Part shown: one piece after another, positions 54,259 through 63,677 of the stretch
Layout of the letters: every line of letters begins with the position of its first letter
Position numbering within the stretch: the first letter of the stretch is position 1
Assembly (NCBI GenBank): GCA_963747715.1
Contig: CAVVGB010000009.1
Coordinates: forward strand, 310,001-374,000
Direction: 5' to 3'
Length of the DNA stretch: 64,000 nt
Origin: CAVVGB01 sp963747715
GTDB lineage: Bacteria; Actinomycetota; Thermoleophilia; Gaiellales; Gaiellaceae
Notes under the pieces: generated by a model
Seen by the model: the letters and a program-made list of their open reading frames with translations, nothing else
What the model was told of the DNA's origin: nothing
The model's database searches: none
Position numbers and translations under genes: made by a program

Positions 54259-55637
54259 CTACTTCGCGATCAGCGCGTCCAGCGCTGCGCGTGCGTCTTT
54301 GTCCGACACGGTCGTGATGACCGGGCGGCCAGGCGCTTCGAGGAGGACGAAGACGCCTTCGCCCTTCTTGTCCCGCTTGAGCGCCGCCCACGCCGCGTCA
54401 GGGTCGGCAGGCACCGGCTGGGGCTGCAAGACCTCCTCGACGACGTCGGTCGGCTGGCCCGAGAGCCGCAGCGCGGCGAGAAGGCCGAGCGCGACCGCAT
54501 CGCCGTGGCGCACCGTGTATCCCGATCCCGTCTCGAGCGCGTGCGCGAAGGTGTGGCCGAGGTTGAGGATCCGGCGGCGGTCCTGTTCGTACGGGTCGGA
54601 GAGGACGACTGCGCACTTGTACGCGGCGCACGCGCGGATCATGTCGTCCTCCGGCAGGTTCCAGACGTCGAGCCCGGCGAGCAGCCCGCTCTTTACCACC
54701 TCGGCCATGCCGGCCAGTCGTTCCTCTTCGGGGAGAGTCGCCAGAAAACTCGGGCTCACGAAGACCTCCCACGGAAAATGAAATGCGCCGACGAGGTTCT
54801 TCCCCGCGTCGGTGTTGATCCCCGTCTTGCCGCCGATAGCGGCATCGACCATGCCGACCAGGGTCGTCGGCACGGCGAACCAACGAACGCCGCGGAGATA
54901 GGTCGCCGCCACAAATCCCGTGAGGTCCGTCGTGGAGCCTCCGCCGAACGCGACAATCCAGCCGTCGCGCCCGATTTGGAGCTCCTCCGACAAACGCTGA
55001 GCAACAGCGAACGTCTTCGCCCGTTCACCGCTTGGCACAGGATGCGTGGACACAGCCGGCCGAAGAAGCGGCAGCTCATGAAGACTCGCGACGCGTTCGT
55101 CGACCACGACCGCTGCGTCGTACGGCAGAGCCTTGCTCGAAAAGACGATGTGAAGAGCCGAGAGGAGAAGGGACTCGGCATCCTCACCGGATCCTTGCGC
55201 CAAGACGTCGTAAATCTCGGCACGCTCGTCGTAGAGACGCTTGAAGTCATCCGGATCTTGGGCAAGGGGACGGTCGGAGCTCCGGACACGCGCCCAAGCG
55301 GTCTCCAGGTCGACGGGACCCAGACGAGAAAAGCGCTTCGGTCGAGTCGGTCCTGTGTGGCTGCAGACAGCACAGCCCCTCCTCCCAGGGCGATGACGGC
55401 GGTCGGTCCCGACAGCGCCTCGGCGACGATCTGCTCCTCGATGCGCCGGAACTCCGGCTCACCGCGCTCCTTGAAGATCGCGGCGATCGGGCCGTGCCGC
55501 TTCTCGATCTCTTCGTCCGTGTCGACGAAAGGCCGTTCTGTCAGGCGGGCGACCTCGCGGCCCAGCGTCGACTTGCCTGCGCCCATGAACCCCATGAGCG
55601 CGATGTGGCGACCGACCGCGCCTACCTCTGAGACCAC
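54259..55637 (-). CDS. aroKB: Shikimate kinase-3-dehydroquinate synthase fusion (AroK-AroB), frameshifted
   Basis: About 459 residues combining two shikimate-pathway enzymes. The first ~165 residues are shikimate kinase (ALMGFMGAGKSTLGRE P-loop, VDTDEEIEKRHG, VIALGGGAV). They run straight, without stop or start, into dehydroquinate synthase (AFGGGSTTDLTGFVAATYLR, TLVGMVDAAIGGKTGIN, NLGHTFAHALE). Similar AroKB fusions are known, for example in Thermotoga. One base seems missing near 55311-55322: the frame changes inside the kinase at FLVWV/DLETAWARV. The synthase part alone has a start at 55203 (MAQGSGEDAESLLL), but that lies in the kinase's C-terminal helix. Start GTG 55635-55637 overlaps aroC by 16 bases. 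Confidence 0.85.
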
Positions 55638-56701
55638 GGGATCCGCTCGAGGTACGCGCGATGGGCCGCGACGAAATCCGCCACGGAGTCGCCGCCGAAC
55701 TTCTCCTTCGCGGCGCGGGCGAGCTCGAACGCGACGCACGCTTCTGCGACGACGGCGAGAGACTCGACCGCAGCAACGTCGCTTCGTTCCACGAGCGCCT
55801 CGGCCGCTTCGCCCGTCACGAGGTCGGCGGAGCGCAGCGGTCGCATCAGCGTCGAGAGCGGCTTCATCGCCGCGCGAACGACGATCTCCTCGCCGTTCGA
55901 GACGCCGGCTTCGATCCCGCCCGCGCGATTCGTCTCGCGGTAGTAGCCGTGCTCGTCGCGAAAGATCTCGTCGTGCGCCTCGGAGCCGCGCAGCTCCGCG
56001 AGCACGAAGCCTTCTCCGATCTCGACACCCTTGACCGCTTGCGTCCCCATCAGCGTCGCGGCCAGGCGCGCGTCGAGCCGGTCTTCCTTCGTCGCGTACG
56101 AGCCCAGACCGGGGGGAACGCCCCGCGCTCTCACCTCGATCACGCCGCCGACCGTGTCGCGGTCGGCGCGCGCCTCGTCGACGCGGCGCTCCAAATCCTC
56201 CGAGACCACCCGCCCCTCGACCGCGATGCCGATCTCGTCAAGAAGTGCCTTCGCCACAGCGCCGGCGGCCACCACGACCGCCGTGTGCCGGGCGCTGGCG
56301 CGCTCGAGCGCGTCCCGCGCATCCTCGTGGCCGTATTTGAGAGTCCCGGCCAGGTCGGCATGCCCCGGCCGCGGCAGCGTGACCGGCTCCTTTCCCTTTC
56401 CTTCCGGCTCGCCTTCCGGCGGCCACGGGCTCATCCCCCATTTCCAGTTGGCGTGGTCGCGGTTCGCCACGACCAGCGCGAGCGGGGTCCCGAGGGTGCG
56501 GCCGTGACGAAGGCCTGCAAGCAGCTCGACCCGGTCGACCTCGAGCTGCTGGCGGGGGCTCCGTCCGTAGCCCTGCTGCCGCCGGGCAAGGTCTGCGTCG
56601 ATCGCGTCTCGCTCCAGCCTCAAGCCCGCCGGGAGACCGGTGACGATGGCGACGAGCGCGGGTCCGTGCGATTCGCCTGCCGTGACAAGGGTGAGCGTCA
56701 C
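55622..56701 (-). CDS. aroC: Chorismate synthase
   Basis: Last step of the shikimate pathway, converting EPSP to chorismate with reduced FMN. The 359-residue enzyme shows TAGESHGPALVAIVTGLPAG, RRQQGYGRSPR, RPGHADLAGTLKYGHEDARD, RASARHTAVVVAAGAVAK and NRAGGIEAGVSNGEEI. Start GTG 56699-56701. A hairpin separates it from aroE. Confidence 0.96.
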   Translation of the reverse strand: MTLTLVTAGESHGPALVAIVTGLPAGLRLERDAIDADLARRQQGYGRSPRQQLEVDRVELLAGLRHGRTLGTPLALVVANRDHANWKWGMSPWPPEGEPEGKGKEPVTLPRPGHADLAGTLKYGHEDARDALERASARHTAVVVAAGAVAKALLDEIGIAVEGRVVSEDLERRVDEARADRDTVGGVIEVRARGVPPGLGSYATKEDRLDARLAATLMGTQAVKGVEIGEGFVLAELRGSEAHDEIFRDEHGYYRETNRAGGIEAGVSNGEEIVVRAAMKPLSTLMRPLRSADLVTGEAAEALVERSDVAAVESLAVVAEACVAFELARAAKEKFGGDSVADFVAAHRAYLERIPWSQR

Positions 56702-56738
56702 GCGGCAAGCGTAAGCGAATCAGACGGCGGTTTTGCCT

Positions 56739-56762
56739 ATCGCCCTGAAGTTCAAGGGCGAT
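56739..56762. terminator. Hairpin between aroE and aroC
   Basis: ATCGCCCT (56739-56746) pairs perfectly with AGGGCGAT (56755-56762) around an 8-base loop in the 65-base aroE-aroC gap. Only a short T-rich stretch follows on the plus strand and none on the minus, so it may modulate and not end transcription. Confidence 0.4.
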
Positions 56763-56766
56763 TTCC

Positions 56767-57570
56767 TTAGGGCGATTCCCTCAGGGCCGCCCGCATGACC
56801 TCGACGGGGGCCGGGACTCCGGTCCACCGCTCGAACGAGGCTGCACCCTGCGCGACGAGCGCGTCCAGGCCGTCCACGGTTCGGCATCCCCGCTCCCGCG
56901 CGGCCTCCACCAGGACCGTCGGCCGGCCGTCGCCCCGGTAGGCGAGATCGACGACGGTCTGATTGGGCCCGAGCTCGACGACGGCGTCGTCGCGAATCGG
57001 CGTCGCGTTGACGACGAGGTCGAAGCCCTCCGCCGACGGCGGCCACGCGTCCTTCGCATCCACTTCGATCTGCGGAAACAATGTGCGCAAGCGAACGGCA
57101 AGCCCGTGGGCCCGCTCCGCCGTGCGTGCCGCGATCGTCACACCGCCGGCGCTCTCCTCGGCGAGAGCCGTTGCCACCGCCTGCGCGGCGCCACCCGCCC
57201 CGAGCACGAGAGCCGACATGCCGGCAGGCGCCAGGTCACGAACGGCAGCGCCGTCCGTGGTCGAGCCGAGGACGCGACCGTCGCGAATGACGAGCGTGTT
57301 CACCGATCCCGCCCGCTCCGCCTCCTCGTCGAGCTCGTCGCAGTAAGAGAGGACCGCGGTCTTGTATGGAGTCGTCACGTTGGCGCCGGCGAAGCCGAGT
57401 GCGAGGAGGCCTGCCGCAGCCTCTTCCAGATCACCGGGGTCGACGGCAAGCCCGACGTACGCCCAGTCGAGACTCCGAGCCGCGAAGGCGGCGTTTTGCA
57501 TGCGCGGCGAAAGCGATTCGGAGACCGGGTTGCCGATGAGACAGACGAGCCGCGCTTTGCCGGTCAGCAA
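56767..57570 (-). CDS. aroE: Shikimate dehydrogenase
   Basis: NADPH-dependent reduction of 3-dehydroshikimate. A 267-residue enzyme with LIGNPVSESLSPRMQNAAF (shikimate site), GANVTTPYKTAVL with the catalytic lysine, the NADP loop VLGAGGAAQAVA and the later NATPIRDD. TTG start at 57568-57570 overlaps the mltG end by 7 bases. Confidence 0.95.
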   Translation of the reverse strand: MLTGKARLVCLIGNPVSESLSPRMQNAAFAARSLDWAYVGLAVDPGDLEEAAAGLLALGFAGANVTTPYKTAVLSYCDELDEEAERAGSVNTLVIRDGRVLGSTTDGAAVRDLAPAGMSALVLGAGGAAQAVATALAEESAGGVTIAARTAERAHGLAVRLRTLFPQIEVDAKDAWPPSAEGFDLVVNATPIRDDAVVELGPNQTVVDLAYRGDGRPTVLVEAARERGCRTVDGLDALVAQGAASFERWTGVPAPVEVMRAALRESP

Positions 57571-58481
57571 TTCAGACCGTCGCGCGGGTAATTCAGAAAC
57601 TCGCTCTCGCTCTCGGTGAAGAAATGGCTCTTACAGTCGGCCTTCCGGATGAAGTAGAGGTAATCCACGTTCGCGGGGTGCGCGGCTGCTTGCAGCGCCG
57701 CGAGTCCCGGGTTCGAGATCGGCGTGGGAATGAGACCGGCGAACTTCCGCGTGTTGTACGGCGAGTCCGACTCAAGCTCGCTCTGGTGAATCGGCTCCGT
57801 CGGCGCGATGTCGAGGCCGTAGCGAATCGTGGCGTCGATCCCGAGCGGGAGCCCGACGCGCAGGCGGTTGTAGATGACCGCCGCGACGAGGGGCCGCTCC
57901 TTCGGGACGAGCACCTCCTCCTCGATCATCGAGGCGATGATGAGGACTTCGTACGCCGTCAAGTTCTTCGACTCCGCGTACTCCATGTCGATCTTCGCCC
58001 ACTCGCGCGAGAACGCCTCGAGCTGCAGGTCGACGAGCTGCTGCGTGGTGGTGTCCTCCGTGAACTCGTAGGTGGCGGGGAAGAGGAAGCCCTCGAGGTG
58101 AGGCACCTTCGTCTTCGGGAAGCCCTCGGGAACCGTCGACTTGCCCGTCAGCCGGACGTACTCCGCCGGAGACAGCGAGGTCTTGATGTTGCGCTTGTCC
58201 TCGGCGATCCGGTTGACGGCGCGGACGCGGCCACTCATCTCCGCGCGCGTGAAGCCCTCCGGAAAGATGATCTTGAGGACCGGCTTCGGCGGCGGGCCCG
58301 TCGTCGTCGGCGCAGTTTGGGGAGCCGCCTCGCCGCCGTCCCCACCGCCCGTGCCGACGAGCGCCCAGGCAATCGCGCCGAGGGCGCCGAAGCCCAGGAC
58401 GAGCCCGACGGCGACCGCGAGGAGGCGCGCACCGGTGCCGCCTCCGGCCCGGTGCCTCACGTAGCGCGGCTGCTCTTCCAC
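57564..58481 (-). CDS. mltG: Endolytic murein transglycosylase MltG (YceG-like)
   Basis: Cleaves nascent glycan strands and so sets their length. A 305-residue protein with a cytoplasmic tail, one membrane segment (about 19-43) and a Pro/Thr linker. A LysM-like part precedes the catalytic domain with HLEGFLFPATYEF, IIASMIEEEV (catalytic Glu) and VIYNRLRVGLPLGIDATIRYG. ruvX-mltG-aroE is a common order in Gram-positive bacteria. It overlaps ruvX by 25 bases. Confidence 0.94.
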   Translation of the reverse strand: MEEQPRYVRHRAGGGTGARLLAVAVGLVLGFGALGAIAWALVGTGGGDGGEAAPQTAPTTTGPPPKPVLKIIFPEGFTRAEMSGRVRAVNRIAEDKRNIKTSLSPAEYVRLTGKSTVPEGFPKTKVPHLEGFLFPATYEFTEDTTTQQLVDLQLEAFSREWAKIDMEYAESKNLTAYEVLIIASMIEEEVLVPKERPLVAAVIYNRLRVGLPLGIDATIRYGLDIAPTEPIHQSELESDSPYNTRKFAGLIPTPISNPGLAALQAAAHPANVDYLYFIRKADCKSHFFTESESEFLNYPRDGLNC

Positions 58482-58852
58482 GTCAGGTAGCTCGTCAACA
58501 GGTGCGCGGCGGCCGCCGCGTCCTCGGGCGCCTTGGTCTGAGTGGAGCCCGCCAGCTTGGTCGTGAAGCGCTCGTCGAAGCTCTGCACAGGAAGGTCCGT
58601 GGCGGCGCGAAGCGACTCGACGAAGCGCTCGGTCTCTTCCGCCTGCGCGCCGCGCTCGCCGCGCAATGTGATCGGCAGTCCGACAACGATCAGCTCGACA
58701 CCTTCCTGTCGCGCGAGCTCGACGACGCGCGCGATGCCGCGTTCGCTTGCCGCGTCGTCGACGATGCCGACCGGCCGCGCGACGGTCCCTGTCGGATCAG
58801 AAACGGCGACGCCGGTGCGCGCCGAGCCGAAGTCGAGGGCGAGCACCTTCAC
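58457..58852 (-). CDS. ruvX: Holliday junction resolvase-like protein RuvX (YqgF)
   Basis: A 131-residue RNase H-fold protein, implicated in pre-16S rRNA 5' maturation and possibly junction resolution. LALDFGSARTGVAVSDPTGT carries the first catalytic Asp; VVGLPITLRGERG and DERFTTKLA follow. In most relatives the next upstream gene is alaS; here a secreted LVIVD protein gene lies between them. Confidence 0.93.
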   Translation of the reverse strand: MKVLALDFGSARTGVAVSDPTGTVARPVGIVDDAASERGIARVVELARQEGVELIVVGLPITLRGERGAQAEETERFVESLRAATDLPVQSFDERFTTKLAGSTQTKAPEDAAAAAHLLTSYLTWKSSRAT

Positions 58853-58952
58853 CGGCGCGCGATTTTAGCTACGGCACCCACGGCGTCTTTCGTCCCATGT
58901 GCACGCACACGTCTCAACCCGTGCCTGGGAGCGTGCCTGAGGGTTGGATGTG

Positions 58953-60329
58953 CTACGGCGTGAGCACCCGGAAGATCCAGAGGCCTGAGTTCATGTCGGT
59001 TGCGTAGACGAGGTCGGGGTCGTCGCCGACGGTCACGCCCCACACCATCGTGAGAAAACGGTTGCCGTCCGGCGCGACGATGAAACCCTCGCGATCGGCC
59101 TGCGCGGGCGGAATGAAGTACCCGATCTCCCGCGGATCCGTCGGCGTCGAGATGTCCACGATGCGAACGCCGTCCGAGTACCACGACGCGTACTCGATGT
59201 TCCTGAGCAGGACGGCGTTGTGCACCGCGTAGAAACCGTCCCTCGGGATCCGCCCGTCCCCGCCGGCCACGGTGTTCTCCGTCGCGAACGTGCTCAGCCG
59301 CCGCGGTCGCCTCGGCTCGGTCAAGTCGAAGAAGCGCTGGTAGCCCCACTCCTTCTGGCGCGAGGGCCGCGGGAAGGTGCGGCTCGGCAGAAACGCCTCG
59401 TCGTTCTGGACGAAGAGGGTCTCGTCGGCCGAGAACCACCCGGAATGCGCATTTCCCTCGTCCCCCACCCTGTAGGACGTGCGCGAGAGATAGCGCGGCT
59501 GCGGCGGACGCGAGATGTCGAGGAAGACCATGCCCCCGTCCCAATGCGAGGCGAACAGCTTGCGCCCTCCGTCGAACGTCCAGGTGCTGTGTGCAAGGAG
59601 CTCGTCGAAGGGACGCCCGCGCTGCGCGCTCTCACGAACCGCTGCCGGCGCGTCGCGCCGCACGTCCCAGTCCGCGAGCTCGTCGGGCCGCTCCGGATTC
59701 GTGATGTCGATGATCCGAACGTCGCCGACCCGGCCGTTCGTGATCTCGTACGTCCTCGGAGTCGACATCACGACCAAGACGCGGCCGTCCTCCCGCTGCA
59801 CCGCGGAGAGCTCGTGCACGCCGTGCGTCCCATGACCCGAGGAAAGGCGACTGAGCAGCTGCGGTCGGAGCGGGTTCGTCACGTCGTAGATCACGAGCCC
59901 CCGGAACGTCTCGTGGCTCTGCATCGCGCTCAAGCTCGTGTCGCACATCTGGATGCCCACGACCGCGATGTCGCCCTCGAAGGAAGGCGTGCTGACCTCG
60001 CCCACCCAGACGTCCTCGCTCGTCGTGCCCTCGAACCGCGCGAAGCGCGAGATGAGCCTCGGGGCGGTCGGATCCGTCACGTCGACGGCCCGCACGCCGT
60101 GCACGGGGCAGTGGTCGGCCGTCCTGCCCCATCCCCCGACGTAGACCGTGTCGCGGTGGAACCAGACGTCGCCGTTGAAGCCGGACAGCGGAAGGTGGCC
60201 GACGAGCCGCGTGTTCTTCGTCCTCAGGCCGGGGCGCTCGGCGGTGTTCGGGCCTGGCGGGTAGGCGTGCGCCGCCCCCGCCACGGCGAGCGCCACTACC
60301 CCGGCGAGGAAGGCGGCGCGGAGCCTCAG
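58953..60329 (-). CDS. Secreted LVIVD-repeat (beta-propeller-like) protein
   Basis: About 458 residues. Repeated strands such as RAVDVTDPTAPRLISRF, LVIYDVTNPLRPQLLSRL, VRIIDITNPERPDELADW and VRIVDISTPTDPREIGYF match the LVIVD repeat, expected to form an extracellular beta-propeller. The signal peptide is complete only from CTG at 60327-60329 (LRLRAAFLAGVVALAVAGAA, cleavage before AYPPG); the first standard start, GTG 60294-60296, cuts it in half. CTG overlaps the alaS stop as CTGA. No enzyme motif was seen. Binding or sensing role unknown. Confidence 0.8.
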   Translation of the reverse strand: MRLRAAFLAGVVALAVAGAAHAYPPGPNTAERPGLRTKNTRLVGHLPLSGFNGDVWFHRDTVYVGGWGRTADHCPVHGVRAVDVTDPTAPRLISRFARFEGTTSEDVWVGEVSTPSFEGDIAVVGIQMCDTSLSAMQSHETFRGLVIYDVTNPLRPQLLSRLSSGHGTHGVHELSAVQREDGRVLVVMSTPRTYEITNGRVGDVRIIDITNPERPDELADWDVRRDAPAAVRESAQRGRPFDELLAHSTWTFDGGRKLFASHWDGGMVFLDISRPPQPRYLSRTSYRVGDEGNAHSGWFSADETLFVQNDEAFLPSRTFPRPSRQKEWGYQRFFDLTEPRRPRRLSTFATENTVAGGDGRIPRDGFYAVHNAVLLRNIEYASWYSDGVRIVDISTPTDPREIGYFIPPAQADREGFIVAPDGNRFLTMVWGVTVGDDPDLVYATDMNSGLWIFRVLTP

Positions 60330-62872
60330 GAGAGGGCTTCCAGGAGCGTCCGCTCTGCGAGGGCAAGGGCCTCGCCGAGCTTCTCGGGCTCCCGTCCGCC
60401 AGCTCGCGCCATCGTCGGCCTTCCCCCGCCTCCGCCGCCGACGAGCGCCGCCGCTTCCTTGACGACCTTGGCGGCGTCGAGGCCGCGCTGCTCGAGCGAG
60501 CGGTCGAGGTTGACGAGGAGATGCACCTGACCGTCCGCCCGAGCCCCCACCACGACCGCGGCGGGTGCGTTCTGCTGCTTGAGGCGGTCGGAGAACTCGA
60601 GCATCGCCTCAGGCGTCGCCGACTGGAGCTCGACGACGATCACCTCGACGTCCCCGGCCTTGTTGCGCCGCTCGTCGACGATGTCGGGCCCTGCGGCCGG
60701 CACGGGCTTACGCCGCGACTCCTTGCGAGCCTGCTCGAGCTCGCCTGCTAGGTCGTCGGCTCTCTCGGCGCGCGCACGCAGGTACGTGAACGCGTCGGCC
60801 GACGTCACCGCTTCGATCCGGCGCACGCCGGAGCCGACGGAGCTCTCCGACAGGATTGCGAGCGCGCCGATCTCGGCCGTCGAGCGCACATGCGTGCCGC
60901 CGCAGAGCTCACGCGAGAACTCGGGGATCTCGAGCACGCGCACCACGTCGCCGTACTTCTCGCCGAAGAGCATCATCGCCCCGAGCTTGCGCGCCTCGTC
61001 GATCGGCGTGAGGAACGCGCGCACCGGCAGGTTCTCGAAGATGCGCTCGTTGACGAGCTCTTCGACGCGCGCCCGTTCCTCGGCCGTCAGCACGTGCGCG
61101 TGTGTGAAGTCGAAGCGAAGCTTGTCCGGCCGCACCGCCGACCCTGCCTGGCGCACGTGGTCGCCGAGGACGAGCTGAAGCGCGCGGTGGAGCAGGTGCG
61201 TCCCGGTGTGGTTGGCCATGGTCGGAAAGCGCACGCGCCACGGAACGACGGCGCGCACCCGGTCACCCGCCGCGAACCCACTCCCCTCGAAGAGGAGCGC
61301 CTGGTCCTCGCCGAACCGATGCGCCGCGATGAGCTCGGCCCGCTGACCGTTTTTCTCGATCCAGCCCTGGTCCGAGACCTGGCCGCCGCCCTCCGCGTAG
61401 AACGGCGACTCGCGCAGCTTGGCGAGGAACGTGCCGTCGCCGAGCTCGGCGAGCGCGCCGATCTGCGTGAGGACGTCGGTCTTCTCGTAGCCCACGAAGT
61501 CGGTCTCGAAGCCGCTTTCGCGCGTGAACTCGGCCGCGCGCTCGAGCCCCGGGCCGCTCCCGACCGCTGCGCGCGAACGCTCTCGTTGCTCGCCCATGAG
61601 CCGCGTGTACTCCTCGTCGTCGACGGCGAGCCCACGCTCGCGAGCAAGCTCCCTCGTCATCTCGATGGGAAAGCCGTACGTGTCGTGGAGCCTGAACGCC
61701 GCCTCGCCCGAGATCGCGCCCTCCCCCGCCGCCTCGTCGAAGAGCGCCTCGCCGCGATCGAGCGTCCGTGAGAACCGCTCCTCCTCTTCGGTGAGCACGT
61801 CCGCGATCTCGCGGCGGTGCTCGCCGAGCTCTGGGTAGACGCCGCCCATCTGCTCGACGACGACGTCCGCCAGTTTCGAGAGGAACGGGGACTCGAGGCC
61901 GATGCGGTGGCCGTGCTGGATCGCGCGCCGCATGACGCGACGGAGCACGTAGCCGCGTCCCTCGTTGGACGGCGTGACGCCGTCGCCGACGAGGAACGTC
62001 ATGCCGCGGCCGTGGTCGGCGAGGACGCGATGCGCTTTCGTGGCGGTCTCGTTCGCGGTCCACGCCACGCCGCTCTCCGACTCGATCCACTGCATGATCG
62101 TCTGGTAGCCGTCGGTCTCGTAGACCGAGCGCACGCCCTGGAGGATCGCAGCGACGCGCTCGACGCCGAGGCCCGTGTCGACGTTCTGCTTCGGCAGCGG
62201 AGTGAGCGTGCCGTCCGCGTGCAGCTCGTACTCCATGAAGACGAGGTTCCAGAACTCGAGGAAGCGGTCGCAGCGCGGGCACGCGGGGGCACACCCCGGG
62301 TCGCCGCACCCGTACTCCTCGCCGTAGTCGAAGTAGATCTCCGAGTCAGGCCCGCACGGCCCCGGCCCGCCTACCGACCAGAAGTTCTCCGAGCTCGGCA
62401 GGCCGACGATGCGCTCGCGCGGCATGCCGATCTTCTCCCAAAGGCCGCTGGCGACCTCGTCCGCGCCGAGCCCGAGCTTGGGATCGCCCGCGTGCACCGT
62501 CGCCCAGACGCGTTCCCACGGGATGCGCAGGTGGTCCTGGACGAACTCCGTCGCGAGCTCGATCGCGCCTTCCTTGAAGTACTGCCCGAACGAGAAGTTC
62601 CCGAGCATCTCGAAGAACGTGAGATGGTGGCCGTCGAGGCCGACCTCGTCGATGTCGGGCGTCCGGAAGCACTTCTGCACGGTCGTCGTGAGGGGAGCCG
62701 GAGGCGGCTCGCGTCCGAGGAAGTACGGCATCTGCGGCTGCATGCCGGCGGAGGTCAGGAGGGTCGAGTGGTCGTCGGCGCGCGGAACGAGGGGCCAGGA
62801 CGGGAGCCGTTTGTGGCCCTTCGACTCGAAGAAGGAGAGGAAGCCCTCACGGAGCTCCGCAGAGGTGCGCAC
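60326..62872 (-). CDS. alaS: Alanine-tRNA ligase
   Basis: An 848-residue class IIc synthetase. The catalytic N-terminus has STLLTSAGMQPQMPYFLG and FFEMLGNFSFGQYFKEGAI. The editing domain has the zinc ligands NHTGTHLLH and CGGTHV, and the C-terminal DHHA1 domain has ALVGGGGGGRP. It contains an extra Cys-rich insert (CGDPGCAPACPRC) after about residue 190, seen in part of the family. Start GTG 62870-62872. Confidence 0.96.
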   Translation of the reverse strand: MRTSAELREGFLSFFESKGHKRLPSWPLVPRADDHSTLLTSAGMQPQMPYFLGREPPPAPLTTTVQKCFRTPDIDEVGLDGHHLTFFEMLGNFSFGQYFKEGAIELATEFVQDHLRIPWERVWATVHAGDPKLGLGADEVASGLWEKIGMPRERIVGLPSSENFWSVGGPGPCGPDSEIYFDYGEEYGCGDPGCAPACPRCDRFLEFWNLVFMEYELHADGTLTPLPKQNVDTGLGVERVAAILQGVRSVYETDGYQTIMQWIESESGVAWTANETATKAHRVLADHGRGMTFLVGDGVTPSNEGRGYVLRRVMRRAIQHGHRIGLESPFLSKLADVVVEQMGGVYPELGEHRREIADVLTEEEERFSRTLDRGEALFDEAAGEGAISGEAAFRLHDTYGFPIEMTRELARERGLAVDDEEYTRLMGEQRERSRAAVGSGPGLERAAEFTRESGFETDFVGYEKTDVLTQIGALAELGDGTFLAKLRESPFYAEGGGQVSDQGWIEKNGQRAELIAAHRFGEDQALLFEGSGFAAGDRVRAVVPWRVRFPTMANHTGTHLLHRALQLVLGDHVRQAGSAVRPDKLRFDFTHAHVLTAEERARVEELVNERIFENLPVRAFLTPIDEARKLGAMMLFGEKYGDVVRVLEIPEFSRELCGGTHVRSTAEIGALAILSESSVGSGVRRIEAVTSADAFTYLRARAERADDLAGELEQARKESRRKPVPAAGPDIVDERRNKAGDVEVIVVELQSATPEAMLEFSDRLKQQNAPAAVVVGARADGQVHLLVNLDRSLEQRGLDAAKVVKEAAALVGGGGGGRPTMARAGGREPEKLGEALALAERTLLEALS

Positions 62873-62903
62873 GAAACCGATTGTACGGTCGGCTTCTGAG
62901 GCC

Positions 62904-63677
62904 CTAGGAAGCGCGCCGCTCGGCGGTGCCGTCGGTCGCGATCTCGGCGCGGATCTTCTCGAGCGAGCGGCGGATGAGGCGCGAGACGTGCATCTGTGAG
63001 ATGCCGACCTGCTGCGCGATCTGCGACTGGGTGAGCCCCTCGAAGAAGCGCAGGTGGAGGATGCGGCGCTCGCGGTCGTCGAGGGCGCGCAACCCTGGGG
63101 CGAGCACGGCGCGGTCCTCGCTCACCTCGTACTCGTGCTCGATCTCGCCGAGCGACTCGAGCGGGTCGAGGTCGGAGCTGTCGTCACCGGAGGCCGGAGC
63201 GGAGAGCGAAAGCGTCGCGTACGCCTGTCCGCTCTCGAGCGCTTCCAGGACCTCTTCCTCCTCGACGCCCGCAGCCTTGGCGAGCTCGGGGATCGTCGGC
63301 GAGCGCTCGAGCTGCACGGTGAGCTCCTCGAGGAGGTGCGACAGCTTGACGTTCAGCTCCTGGAGGCCGCGGGGAACGCGCACCGACCAGCCCTTGTCGC
63401 GGAAGTGCCTCTTGATCTCGCCGATGATGTTGGGCGTCGCGTACGTCGTGAGCTCGACGCCACGGTCGATGTCGAAGCGGTCGATCGCCTTGATGAGCCC
63501 GATGCAGCCGACCTGCACGAGGTCCTCGAGCTGCTCGCCGCGGTACGAGTAGCGCCGTGCGAGCGACCGAACGAGCGGCAGGTACTGCTCGATCAGGCGC
63601 TCGCGCGCCTCGACGTCCCCCTGCTGGTGGTAGGCGCGCAGGAGCTCGCGGTCGGTCTTTTCTTCGGGAGCGCTCAT
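62904..63677 (-). CDS. Alternative sigma factor, SigB/SigF/SigG subfamily
   Basis: A 257-residue group 3 sigma-70 factor. Region 2 is visible as DLVQVGCIGLIKAIDRFDID and TTYATPNIIGEIKRHFRD. Region 3 follows at VRVPRGLQELN, and the region 4 helix-turn-helix is LTQSQIAQQVGISQMHVSRL. Such factors drive stress, stationary-phase or differentiation genes and are held by RsbW-type anti-sigma kinases. The partial upstream gene fits that partner, and their ATGA overlap links their expression. Confidence 0.93.
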   Translation of the reverse strand: MSAPEEKTDRELLRAYHQQGDVEARERLIEQYLPLVRSLARRYSYRGEQLEDLVQVGCIGLIKAIDRFDIDRGVELTTYATPNIIGEIKRHFRDKGWSVRVPRGLQELNVKLSHLLEELTVQLERSPTIPELAKAAGVEEEEVLEALESGQAYATLSLSAPASGDDSSDLDPLESLGEIEHEYEVSEDRAVLAPGLRALDDRERRILHLRFFEGLTQSQIAQQVGISQMHVSRLIRRSLEKIRAEIATDGTAERRAS

